Assembly: GCA_046331705.1 (NCBI GenBank)
Contig: JAXLQJ010000036.1
Span: 16,230 to 80,229, forward strand
Length of the DNA: 64,000 nucleotides
Reading direction: 5' to 3'
Source of the DNA: JADJOY01 sp046331705 [NCBI: bacterium]
GTDB taxonomy: Bacteria; JADJOY01
The notes under the pieces are model-generated. The model did no database searches. It worked only from the letters and a program-made list of their open reading frames with translations, and was not told the DNA's origin. Below are positions 20,126 through 28,546 of the stretch, one piece after another. Each line of letters begins with the position of its first letter. The first letter of the stretch is position 1. A program made the translations under genes and the position numbers.

Positions 20126-21574
20126 ATGCGATCGAGCCGCCCAACGCCGTCTTCGCCCGAAGCCGATCGTGCACCGCGCCGCGCACGTCGAGGGCGGCGC
20201 ACCGCGGTGCTCTCGCTGCTCTCGCTGCTCGCGCCGCTCGCGCCGTGGGTGCTCGCTCCACCCGCCGCCGCGCAGCTGGAAGGCTCCGTGGTGAGCCCGA
20301 GCGGACTCACCACCGGGCCCACCGCCTGGGGGGAGTTCCGTCTCGACGTGCTGCTCGAGACCGCGTTTCGAGACTCCACCCACGTTCGCTTTCCGATCAA
20401 CCACCCCTTCCCACCCGATTTCCTGCCGCCCGGCGAGACGACGATCTCCCTCGAGACGCCGGCCGGCGGGCCCTCCCTCGAGCTGGTGACGGTGAGCCTC
20501 GGCGGCGCGGTGGACTTCAGCCCCGACATCGCCGCGCGGGTGCGCGTCGACGTCGTCGACCGCTACAGCGAGAACCCGTCCTCGAACGACGACGTGCTGG
20601 TGCGCGAGGCATGGCTTCGCTTCGGCCAGCTCTCGGCGCCGCTCGAGCGCGCGCCCGGCACCACGGCGTACGCGCGCATCGGTCGCGCACCGCGTTTCTC
20701 GCGGCCACCCTGGCGCAATCTGGAGAGCTGGGGGCTCGTGAGCACCGCGATCGGCCGCTTCGAGGAAGACCAGCTGGAGGTCGGCGGCACGCTGGGCGAG
20801 CACCTGTACTGGCGCGGCGCGCTGGCCGACGGAAACCCGCTCTTCTTCCGAGATCCCAACGCGCTCGCCGGCGACAACGGGACGGCCCAGCGCGTTCCCG
20901 GCCACGTCGAGCCGGATTTCCAATCGGGCTTTCCGATCCTCTACGACACGCTGCCGCAAGACGTGAACCTCGACGGCGACCTCCAGTACGGCGGGGGGCT
21001 CGGCGCGCGCTGGATCGACGACGATCGACGCCGCGGCATCGATGCGCTCGGCTGGTACTTCCAGCGCAGGCTGGCGGCGCGCGCGCCGATCGACGGCTCG
21101 TTCTACGGCGGCGATCTCGACCTCCTGAACGATGCCTCGGGCCTCACGCTGCCGTTCCACGGCGCGCGCAAGCTCGAAACGGGCGTCAACGTGCTGCTGC
21201 GCTACGCAGGGCTTCGCTTGTTCGGCCAGTTCGTGCACCAGGACATCGCGGCGCTCGTGCGCCACGGCTTCGAGGTCGAGCTCGCCTATCGCATCCAGCT
21301 CGACGGCTGGTTCGCATCCGGCGATCTCTCGGTCCTCAACTGGGTGCAGCCCGCCTTTCGATTCTCGAGCCTGGACAACCGATTCCGCCCCGAGCCTGGA
21401 TTCGTCGCGCCCTCGATGGCGTGGGATTGGCGCAAGTACGACGCGGGCGTGCGTGTCGGCGTGATTCGCGGCCTCGACGCCACCCTCGAGTACAGCCACC
21501 ACGACGTGGTGCTGTTCAGCGGACGCCTGCTCCATCCCGACGAGCTGCTCGCGACCCTCCGACTCGGACTGTGA
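20126..21574 (+). CDS. Outer-membrane beta-barrel protein (porin-like)
   Basis: The 482-residue protein has an Arg-rich n-region, a hydrophobic core (TAVLSLLSLLAPLAPWVLA) and a likely cleavage after PPAAA. The mature part is a succession of amphipathic strands rich in Gly, Tyr and Trp (VNVLLRYAGLRLFGQF, FEVELAYRIQLDGWF, YDAGVRVGVIRGLDATLEYS), as expected for an outer-membrane barrel. It lacks a terminal Phe but ends LLATLRLGL. The family is not certain. The start could also be ATG 20087; neither has a clear ribosome site. It is 68 nt after the flavoenzyme gene and probably cotranscribed. Confidence 0.68.
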   Translation: MRSSRPTPSSPEADRAPRRARRGRRTAVLSLLSLLAPLAPWVLAPPAAAQLEGSVVSPSGLTTGPTAWGEFRLDVLLETAFRDSTHVRFPINHPFPPDFLPPGETTISLETPAGGPSLELVTVSLGGAVDFSPDIAARVRVDVVDRYSENPSSNDDVLVREAWLRFGQLSAPLERAPGTTAYARIGRAPRFSRPPWRNLESWGLVSTAIGRFEEDQLEVGGTLGEHLYWRGALADGNPLFFRDPNALAGDNGTAQRVPGHVEPDFQSGFPILYDTLPQDVNLDGDLQYGGGLGARWIDDDRRRGIDALGWYFQRRLAARAPIDGSFYGGDLDLLNDASGLTLPFHGARKLETGVNVLLRYAGLRLFGQFVHQDIAALVRHGFEVELAYRIQLDGWFASGDLSVLNWVQPAFRFSSLDNRFRPEPGFVAPSMAWDWRKYDAGVRVGVIRGLDATLEYSHHDVVLFSGRLLHPDELLATLRLGL

Positions 21575-21716
21575 GCCGCGCTGCCGCGCTGCCTCCGGGC
21601 GCCGCCGTCGGGCACGGCTTGCGTTCGCGTGGGGGGCGAAATAGTGTGCCGCGCGGAAAGCCCGCGGGCTCGCCCGAGGCGGTGCTGGTGCCGCGCGGGC
21701 CGCGGGCTCGACGTCG

Positions 21717-22702
21717 ATGTCGCCAGCGCCCGATCCCCGGCTCTTCATCGTGGCGAGCAGCTGCGTCGCCGCGCTGCTCGTGCTCCACGCGTGGCGCACG
21801 TACGGCGCGCGCCTCGGCCGCGGCTTGATCGGCGCGCTGGTGGTGACGGCGGCGTGGAAGGAGCTGGCGATCCAGCCCTTGCCGTACGAGGTGTTGCTGC
21901 ACGGCGCCAAGCCGCTCGGGATCCCCGTCGGCATCATCGTGGGCTGGCTCACGACGTCGCTCTTGGCCATCGAATGGGCTCGTCGCATCGCGCCGCTCGC
22001 GCCGCGGCGACTCGCGCGACGGCGCGGCGTGCGATTGGCGTTGACGGCGTTCTTCGCGGGCTGGATGGCGCGCGCCGTGGAGCCCATCGGCCAGGCCGCA
22101 GGCTGGTGGAGGTGGTTCCACCACGCCCTGGCGCCCCACCGGTGCTGGCCGAGGGCGACTGGGCGATCAACGTCGTGATCATGTGCACCGTGGCCGATCT
22201 GGTCGCGCCGGCGATGCGTCACCTCGGCTGGCGCGCGACGGCGATCGCGCTCGCGGCGCTGGCGGCGCTGCTCACGCTCGCGAGCACGGGCCTGCTGGCG
22301 CTCGACGCCGTCGTGCCGCCGCCGGTGGTGACGATGGTCTTCGTGGTCGTGCCGCTGGTCTGGCTGCTCGCGCGCGGCTTCGACGTGGCTCCGACGCTCG
22401 CCGACCCGCAGCCACGCCATCGGCTGCGCGCCTGGGAGCGGTGCATCCCGGCGCTGGCGGTGCTGGTGATCGTCGCGACGCTCGCGCACTACGCGCGTGC
22501 GACCGGTCATCCCGAGCTCGCGGTCTACCAGCGTCCGCTCGCGATCGCCGCAACGCTGGTCTTCGGCGTCGACGTCGCGGTGCTGGTGGGACGAGCGTCG
22601 CTGGCGGTGCTCGTCGGCGCGCGCCGTCTCGCTGCCGCGCGAGTGGCCGCGCCCCGAGGCGCGCTGCCAGCGCGTCACGCGGCGACGCCCCTCAGCTCCT
22701 GA
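21717..22702 (+). pseudogene. Polytopic membrane protein, split by one frameshift
   Basis: The start at ATG 21717 opens a hydrophobic frame (FIVASSCVAALLVLHAW, LIGALVVTAAWKELAI, VGIIVGWLTTSLLAIEWA) that stops at 22178. A second hydrophobic frame in another phase then runs from about 22140 to 22702 (WAINVVIMCTVADL, ATAIALAALAALLTLA, VVTMVFVVVPLVWLLA). Adding one C to the CCCC run at 22134-22137 joins them into a single protein of about 328 residues with seven to nine membrane segments, reading ALAPPPVLAEGDW across the junction. I do not recognise the family. Its last 28 bp overlap the convergent kinase gene. The frameshift may be a sequencing error or a real lesion. Confidence 0.6.
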
Positions 22703-24870
22703 TGCAGCTCGATGGCGCTCGCCGGGCGCTCGTCGACGCGCTTGGCGAGGCAGGCCGCCACCAGCGCGTCGAGCACCGTCGGTAGCTCGGGGCGAAACGC
22801 GCGCAGACGCGGCGCCGGCCGCGACGCGGCGAGCGCCAGCGTCTCCATCGCGGTCGCGCCCTGCAACGGCTTTCGCCCCGCGAACATCTCGAACAGCACC
22901 ACGCCGACGGCGTAGAGATCCGCGCGTCCGTCCACGGCCTCGCCGCGCGCCTGCTCCGGGCTCATGTAGGCCGGCGTGCCGACGATCGAGCCGTCGGCGA
23001 CGGAATCGTTGCCCTCGAGAACGCGCGAGATGCCGAAATCCATGAGCTTCACGAGACCGTTCGGCAGCACCATCACGTTTTGCGGCTTGAGGTCGCGGTG
23101 CACGATGCCTGCTTCGTGAACCGCCGCGAGCCCCCGACAGAGCTGCTTGGCGATCTGCAGCCCGGGGCCGAGCGCCAGCGCTCCGAGGCGGTCGAGCATC
23201 TCGCGCAACGTGGTGCCCGGCACGTATTCCATCGTGAGGAAACGCATCCCGCCCCACTCGCCGAGATCGTGGGTGCGCACCACGTTGGGATGAGTGATCT
23301 TGCGCGCCAGGCGGATCTCTCGACGCAGCGTCTCGGCGGCCAGGTCCCCAGCAGGGAAGGCTTCCGGCAACAGCACCTTGAGCGCAACGTCGTCGTCGAG
23401 CTCGCGATCGCGGGCGCGGAACACCGAGCCCATGCCGCCCGAGCCGAGGCAAGCCTCGATCTCGTAGCGCTCCGCGAAGCGCCGCCCCACCGCCGGCATC
23501 CGCGCGTCGCCGGTGCCCGCGGCGGCGGCGGCCGGCGCGTCCGGTCGCGAGCGCGGGTCGCCATGCTGGCGCAGCTCCGCCACCAAGGCCTCGAGCGCCG
23601 CCTTCTCGCGCAGCTCCGCCACCATCCCGCGAAAGGCGACCGCCAGCGCGCCCACCTCGCCCGTACCATCCTCCGGCAGCTCCACGTCGAGGCGACCATC
23701 GCGGATGGCGCTGGCGCCCGCGGCGAGCTGCTCGATGGGCTTGGCCAGGCCCCGGCCCACCACGAACGAGAGCGGCAGCGCGAGCACCAGCGCCAGCCCA
23801 CCCAGCGCCACCAAGCTGTCGCGGATCTCGCGGAACGCCGCGGTCTCGTCGGCGCGCGACCGCGACACCACGCACGCGCCGAGCAGCTCGGCCGACGCGC
23901 TCTCGATCGGCACCGACGTGACCAGCCGCGACTCACCCGCCACCACGAGGTCGAGGGCCAGGCCGTCCGCCTGGCGGGTCAAGAGCTCCGCCCCGCGCTC
24001 GCGCATCCCGGCCAGGACGCTCTCGAACTCCGCCGCGCGGAAGCCCGCGGTGGTGGCGGAAAGCAGCGGCCGCGGCGCCTCGCCGCGCCGGGCGACGTCG
24101 GCGACGAACGCGACCTCGCCGCCGGTGAGCGCCTGCACCTCGCCGGCGCGCGCCGCATCCAGGCCCGAGGTCGCCGCGAGCACGCCGTTGAGCACCGCCG
24201 AATCCCCCTGACCCGAGAGCACCGGCACGGCCGCCACGATCGAGAGCACGTCCTTCTCGCGAATCGCGGCCGCCACCGGATGGCGGGCCACGAGCGGCTC
24301 CGCGACCCAGCGAACCCCCGCGAACGAGCTCCCCTCGCCGCTGCCCGGCGCGCGATCGCTGCGCGCGAGCAGCGCGCCGTCACGATCGAAGAGGAAGACG
24401 GTGCGCGCCTGGTGGAGCGCGGCCAGATCGCGCGCCCACTCGGTGCGGGTCTCGGCGTCGGTCGCGACGAACAGCGCGCGGGTGCCAGGTTCCTCCGAGA
24501 CCGCGCGCAGCCATTGGACGAGCTGGTCCTCGACGCTGGTCCGGTACACGCCGAAGAGCGCGGGCACCTTGGCCAGCGCCGCGCGGATCGTCCGTTCGGC
24601 GACCACGTTGGCTCGCCAGGTCGCGAAGGCGATCGAGGTGGCCAGCGTGAAGAGCACCAGGAGCGCGCACGCCACGAAGATCTGGGTGCGAATGCCCGGC
24701 CCGCGCACGACGACCGCGCCGCCCCGCGACGCGGTCGCGGCGAACGTGCGCGTCACCTCTTCGGAGCGCGCTCGCAGCGGAGGCAACCGCGCCGTATCGG
24801 CGGTGCTCGCGCCAGGCGATCGCGAGCGCGAGGCCGAATCCGTGGCGTCAGTAGCGCGTCTCGTCGTCAT
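22675..24870 (-). CDS. Receptor-type Ser/Thr protein kinase: periplasmic sensor, HAMP and Hanks kinase domain
   Basis: The 731-residue protein has a membrane segment at 62-85, a large extracytoplasmic region (about 86-350) and a second membrane segment at 354-372. A HAMP linker (about 373-432) precedes a Hanks kinase domain (468-731). The kinase has every key residue: glycine loop LGSGGMGSVF, Lys498 in VALKVL, HRDLKPQN (Asp593), DFG (611-613) and the SPE segment. Sensor-HAMP input is normal for histidine kinases and chemoreceptors; most bacterial Hanks kinases have the kinase domain first. ATG 24870 lies 23 nt inside the end of the cupredoxin gene, so the two are probably translated together and the copper protein may be its sensor partner (inference). 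Confidence 0.88.
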   Translation of the reverse strand: MTTRRATDATDSASRSRSPGASTADTARLPPLRARSEEVTRTFAATASRGGAVVVRGPGIRTQIFVACALLVLFTLATSIAFATWRANVVAERTIRAALAKVPALFGVYRTSVEDQLVQWLRAVSEEPGTRALFVATDAETRTEWARDLAALHQARTVFLFDRDGALLARSDRAPGSGEGSSFAGVRWVAEPLVARHPVAAAIREKDVLSIVAAVPVLSGQGDSAVLNGVLAATSGLDAARAGEVQALTGGEVAFVADVARRGEAPRPLLSATTAGFRAAEFESVLAGMRERGAELLTRQADGLALDLVVAGESRLVTSVPIESASAELLGACVVSRSRADETAAFREIRDSLVALGGLALVLALPLSFVVGRGLAKPIEQLAAGASAIRDGRLDVELPEDGTGEVGALAVAFRGMVAELREKAALEALVAELRQHGDPRSRPDAPAAAAAGTGDARMPAVGRRFAERYEIEACLGSGGMGSVFRARDRELDDDVALKVLLPEAFPAGDLAAETLRREIRLARKITHPNVVRTHDLGEWGGMRFLTMEYVPGTTLREMLDRLGALALGPGLQIAKQLCRGLAAVHEAGIVHRDLKPQNVMVLPNGLVKLMDFGISRVLEGNDSVADGSIVGTPAYMSPEQARGEAVDGRADLYAVGVVLFEMFAGRKPLQGATAMETLALAASRPAPRLRAFRPELPTVLDALVAACLAKRVDERPASAIELHQELRGVAA

Positions 24871-25606
24871 CGGGCGGCGGATACGGCTTGCCGTACTTGT
24901 TGAGGTGGCCTACCTCGCGCCAGCTCGAGGCATCGAGCGCCACCTCGACCTCGGTCGGAGCCTCGGCCGCGACCTCGACACTTCCCGACCACGATCCGCC
25001 GCGCTCGTGCCACACCGCGAGCGCGTGCCGGCCCGTGGGAACCGCGCTCAGCTCGACGACGCCGTCGTCGGGTGCCACCCCGAACGCGCGGCTCGGCACC
25101 ACGACCACGTAGGCCAGCATCCGCGGATGGATGTTGCAGTAGATCGGGACCACGCCTGGCTTCGTGAAGACTTGGCTCTTGGCGTCGCCGTTGCGGTAGA
25201 GCCCGAGATCGAATCCACCGACCTCGGAGCTCGAAAACACGTTGTGAAAGATCGGATCGTCGTTGGGAAAGCGCACGCTCGCCCCCACGGGCACCGCCAC
25301 CACCCGCGGGACGAAGGTCTTCTGTCGCGATGCGATCGCGGGCGCAGCCGCGCCGGCGCCAGGATCCTGAGCCGAGGGCAGATCGCTCAGCCAGGCCACG
25401 GCCTGGGCCGCGCCGACGCGGATGCCATCTTCGCCGCGCACGCTCACCCGCACCCGCAGCGCTCCCTCACCCGCGCGCGCCGAGGCGGCCGCGACACTCG
25501 TCAGCACGACCGCCGCGAGTAGCCGCGCCCCGAGCGCTGGCGAAGGGGAGCGCGCGCGCCGCGGCTGCCCAGGGGTTGCCTGGACAGCCCCCTCCCCGGC
25601 GTTCAT
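24848..25606 (-). CDS. Secreted cupredoxin (plastocyanin-like copper protein)
   Basis: The protein of about 252 residues has a signal peptide with probable cleavage after ASARA. It has a cupredoxin domain with type 1 copper ligands in the right order: His in PIFHNVFSSS, then Cys, His and Met in YCNIHPRMLAYV. The C-terminal part (about 160-252) resembles a carboxypeptidase-regulatory-like beta domain. It would bind copper in the periplasm and carry electrons or sense redox state. ATG 25606 or ATG 25621 are both possible; neither has a good ribosome site. The 3' end overlaps the start of the receptor kinase gene by 23 nt. Confidence 0.8.
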   Translation of the reverse strand: MNAGEGAVQATPGQPRRARSPSPALGARLLAAVVLTSVAAASARAGEGALRVRVSVRGEDGIRVGAAQAVAWLSDLPSAQDPGAGAAAPAIASRQKTFVPRVVAVPVGASVRFPNDDPIFHNVFSSSEVGGFDLGLYRNGDAKSQVFTKPGVVPIYCNIHPRMLAYVVVVPSRAFGVAPDDGVVELSAVPTGRHALAVWHERGGSWSGSVEVAAEAPTEVEVALDASSWREVGHLNKYGKPYPPPDDDETRY

Positions 25607-25676
25607 ACTGCCGCGCGTCATCGCGCGGCGACCGCGAAAACGCTCACGCGGCACTCGATCCGACGAGGGACCGAAC

Positions 25677-26237
25677 ATGGCGGCAACTCCATCCAGCATG
25701 CTCGCGCTCGGGACCCCTGCACCGCCGTTCGCGCTGCCGGACGCGGTGACCGGTCGCTCCGTCTCGAACGCGGATTTCGTGGGAGCTCCCGCGCTCCTGG
25801 TCATGTTCATCTGCAACCACTGTCCGTACGTGAAGCACGTGCGATCGGTTTTGGCGTCGCTCGGCAGCGAGTATCAGGCGAAGGGCGTGGCGGTGGTGGC
25901 CATCAACTCGAACGACTTCGCCGCGTATCCCGACGACAGCCCCGACAACATGCGGGAGGAAGCCCGCGCCGCCGGGTACACCTTCCCATACCTCGTGGAC
26001 GAGAGCCAGGCGGTGGCGCGCGCGTATCAGGCGGCGTGCACACCGGATTTCTTCCTCTTCGACCGCGACGCGAAGCTCGTCTACCGCGGGCAGCTGGACG
26101 CCAGCCGGCCGGGCAACACGGTCCCCCCGAGCGGCGCCGACTTGCGCGCCGCGCTGGACGCCGTGCTCGCGGGGCGCCCTGCGCCCGCCGACCAGAAGCC
26201 GAGTCTCGGCTGCAACATCAAGTGGAAGCCGCGCTGA
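25677..26237 (+). CDS. Thioredoxin-fold redoxin (AhpC/TSA-like) with CNHCPYV active site
   Basis: The 186-residue protein belongs to the redoxin group whose active-site signature is CNHCPYVKH (about residues 46-54). The rest of the thioredoxin fold is clear: VAVVAINSNDFAAYPDDSPDNM, FPYLVDESQAVARAY and the cis-Pro region ACTPDFFLFD. It ends with SLGCNIKWKP, also typical of this family. It probably reduces disulfides or peroxides; the partner is unknown. The start ATG 25677 has GAGGGA upstream. It is divergent from the cupredoxin gene with 70 bp between them, and its last 16 bp overlap mazG. Confidence 0.88.
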   Translation: MAATPSSMLALGTPAPPFALPDAVTGRSVSNADFVGAPALLVMFICNHCPYVKHVRSVLASLGSEYQAKGVAVVAINSNDFAAYPDDSPDNMREEARAAGYTFPYLVDESQAVARAYQAACTPDFFLFDRDAKLVYRGQLDASRPGNTVPPSGADLRAALDAVLAGRPAPADQKPSLGCNIKWKPR

Positions 26238-27043
26238 GCGCCGTCGACGCGAAGCAGGCGGCGATCGCCGAGGCGATCGTGGCGCTGGTCGAGCTCATGG
26301 CCCGGCTTCGCTCCCCGGACGGCTGCCCGTGGGATCGGGCCCAGGACGAGCGCACGCTCAAGCCGTACCTGATCGAGGAGGCCCACGAGGTCGCCGAGGC
26401 GATCGACGCCGGGGATCCGGTCGAGCTGCGCGACGAGCTCGGCGATCTGCTGTTCCAGATCGTGTTCCAGGCGCACCTGCTCGCGGAACGCGGGCACGGT
26501 GATCTGGGCGACGTGGCGCGCGCCATCACCGCCAAGATGGTGCGCCGCCATCCCCACGTCTTCGGCGCCACCGGTCCGATCGAGACCGCCGGCGAGGTCG
26601 CCGACCGCTGGGAAGAGCTCAAGGAGAACGAGCGCAAGGAGTCCGGACGATCGCTGCTCGACGGCCTGCCCGTGTCCCTGCCCGCGCTCACCGCCGCGAG
26701 CCGCATGGGCGAGAAGGCCGCGTCGCTCGGCTTCGCCTGGCCGCACGTGCGCGCGGTGGTCGCGAAGCTCGACGAGGAGCTCGCCGAGCTGCTCGAGGTG
26801 GTCGAGGGCGGCGACGCCGCGCGCATCCAAGACGAGCTCGGCGACGTGCTCTTCGTGATGGCCAACCTCGGTCGCATGGTGGGCGCGCACCCCGAGGAGG
26901 CGCTGCGCTCCGCCAATCGCAAGTTCCGCGGACGGTTCGGTTACGTCGAGTCGCGATTGCGCGAGCAGGGGCGCTCGCTGAGCGAATCGACGCTGGCCGA
27001 GATGGAAGCATTGTGGGCGGAGGCCAAGCGCACCGGGCTGTGA
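26222..27043 (+). CDS. mazG: Nucleoside triphosphate pyrophosphohydrolase MazG
   Basis: MazG hydrolyses NTPs and dNTPs to monophosphates and helps to clear aberrant nucleotides. The 273-residue protein has the tandem MazG architecture. The first domain has CPWDRAQDERTLKPYLIEEAHEVAEAI and ELRDELGDLLFQIVFQ (partly quoted). The second has LDEELAELLEV and RIQDELGDVLFVMANL, and the connecting RWEELKENERK segment is standard. I choose GTG 26222, overlapping the redoxin gene by 16 nt, because the family normally has about 20 residues before CPWD; ATG 26297 would cut into the domain. Confidence 0.95.
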   Translation: MEAALSAVDAKQAAIAEAIVALVELMARLRSPDGCPWDRAQDERTLKPYLIEEAHEVAEAIDAGDPVELRDELGDLLFQIVFQAHLLAERGHGDLGDVARAITAKMVRRHPHVFGATGPIETAGEVADRWEELKENERKESGRSLLDGLPVSLPALTAASRMGEKAASLGFAWPHVRAVVAKLDEELAELLEVVEGGDAARIQDELGDVLFVMANLGRMVGAHPEEALRSANRKFRGRFGYVESRLREQGRSLSESTLAEMEALWAEAKRTGL

Positions 27044-27067
27044 CGGCGCCTCGCTCCGAACGCCACC

Positions 27068-28546
27068 GTGAAGCTGCTCTTTCGGTTCACCGCCGTGTTG
27101 TTCGCGGCGCTGGTGCTCGTGCTCACCGCCGCCGCGTGGGTCGGCGTGCGCAGCCGCAAGCTCACGTTCGACGTGGACATGCGGCGCGATCATCGCCAGA
27201 TCGCCCAGATCCTCACGAACGGCATCGAGCGCGCGTGGCAAAGCGGCGGCCAAGCGGAGCTCGAGCGCCTCGTCCACGACACCACCGCCGCGCACGCGCA
27301 GATCACCGTGCGCTGGCGGGCACGCGGTGAGGGCGCCGACGAGGCTGCGTACGCGGAGATCCCCGCGCAGGTCCGCGAGCGCGTCGCCCGCGGCGAGAGC
27401 GTCTCGGTGCGCCTCGCGCACCCCGGAGAAGGCGAGTTCCTGCACACGTTCGTGCCGGTCGCGTACGGCGGGCGCACGGGCGGCGTGATCGAGCTGGCGG
27501 AGTCCCTCGAGGACGAGCGCGCCTTCGTGCGCGCGAGCATCAAGAACGCCATCGGCACCACCGTCGTGGTGGCGGCGGTGAGCGCAAGCCTGGCGGCTGC
27601 GCTGGGGACCTTCCTGGTGGGGCGCCCGATCGGGCTCTTGGTCGAGAAGGCCCGCCGAGTCGGATTCGGCGATCTCGGCGGGCCGCTCCACTTGCGCACT
27701 GGCGACGAGCTCGCCGAGCTCGCGACCGAGCTCAATCTCATGTGCGACCGGCTCGCCAGCGCCCGCGATGCCCTCGCCGCCGAGTCCGAGCGGCGCATCG
27801 CCGCGCTCGAGCAGCTCCGTCACGCCGATCGGCTGAGCACGGTGGGCAAGCTCGCCGCCGGTGTCGCGCACGAGCTCGGCACGCCGCTCAACGTGGTGTC
27901 CGGTCGCGCACGCATGATCGAGACTCGGGCGCGCGATTCCGCGGTGCTCGAGATCGGCGAGCACGCGCGCATCATCGACGACCAGGTCAAGCGCATGGCG
28001 CGGATCATCCGCCAGCTTCTCGATTTCGCGCGACGGCGCGAGGCGCATCGCGCGCCGACACCCGCGGCGCCACTCGCGCAACGCGTGGCGACCATGCTGG
28101 CGCCGATGGCGCGACGAGCGGGCGTCGAGATCTCGGTGGCGCTGCCCGCGGCGGCGCCCGAGCTGGTGACGGACATCGATGCGTCGCAGATCGAGCAGGT
28201 CCTCACCAACGTGGTCGTGAACGGCATCCAGGCGATGCCGAGCGGCGGCCCGCTCGAGGTGCGGGTCGACCACGCGGACGCGATCGCGCCGGCCACCAGC
28301 GGCAAGAGCGGGTCCCGGTGGATCCGCTTCGACGTCGTGGACCACGGCCAGGGGATCCCGCCCGAGGCGCTGCCGCACGTGTTCGAGCCCTTCTTCACCA
28401 CCAAGGCCGTCGGCGAGGGCACCGGGCTCGGGCTCTCGGTCTCGTACGGGATCGTGAACGAGCACGGTGGCTGGATCGACATCACGAGCGAGCTCGGGCA
28501 CGGCACCCGCGTCTCGATCTTTCTACCGGAGGCCGACGCGCGATGA
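27068..28546 (+). CDS. Membrane sensor histidine kinase
   Basis: The 492-residue protein has two membrane segments (about 7-27 and 163-185) that enclose a periplasmic sensor of about 135 residues, then HAMP (185-235). The H-box is AAGVAHELGTPLNVV with His268, and the HATPase domain has N-box NVVVNGIQAMPSGG, G1 DHGQGIP and G2 GTGLGLSVSYGIV. The H-box and coiled coil resemble NtrB/ZraS-type kinases that pair with sigma-54 activators. Indeed its stop overlaps the start of an NtrC-type regulator as ATGA. The start is GTG 27068. The stimulus is unknown. Confidence 0.93.
   Translation: MKLLFRFTAVLFAALVLVLTAAAWVGVRSRKLTFDVDMRRDHRQIAQILTNGIERAWQSGGQAELERLVHDTTAAHAQITVRWRARGEGADEAAYAEIPAQVRERVARGESVSVRLAHPGEGEFLHTFVPVAYGGRTGGVIELAESLEDERAFVRASIKNAIGTTVVVAAVSASLAAALGTFLVGRPIGLLVEKARRVGFGDLGGPLHLRTGDELAELATELNLMCDRLASARDALAAESERRIAALEQLRHADRLSTVGKLAAGVAHELGTPLNVVSGRARMIETRARDSAVLEIGEHARIIDDQVKRMARIIRQLLDFARRREAHRAPTPAAPLAQRVATMLAPMARRAGVEISVALPAAAPELVTDIDASQIEQVLTNVVVNGIQAMPSGGPLEVRVDHADAIAPATSGKSGSRWIRFDVVDHGQGIPPEALPHVFEPFFTTKAVGEGTGLGLSVSYGIVNEHGGWIDITSELGHGTRVSIFLPEADAR

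Noticed and set aside
18413-21574. A 1053-codon plus-strand open frame running through the flavoenzyme gene into the barrel gene
   Set aside because: Its first half is an Arg/Pro-rich shadow of the flavoenzyme in another frame; only the part from 20126 is a real gene.
19937-23875. A 1312-codon minus-strand open frame
   Set aside because: It is antisense to the flavoenzyme and barrel genes and out of phase with the kinase. Its Arg/Ala-rich composition is the usual high-GC artefact.
26081-28501. An 806-codon minus-strand frame opposite mazG and the histidine kinase
   Set aside because: The plus-strand genes show intact catalytic motifs; the antisense product is low complexity with no motif.
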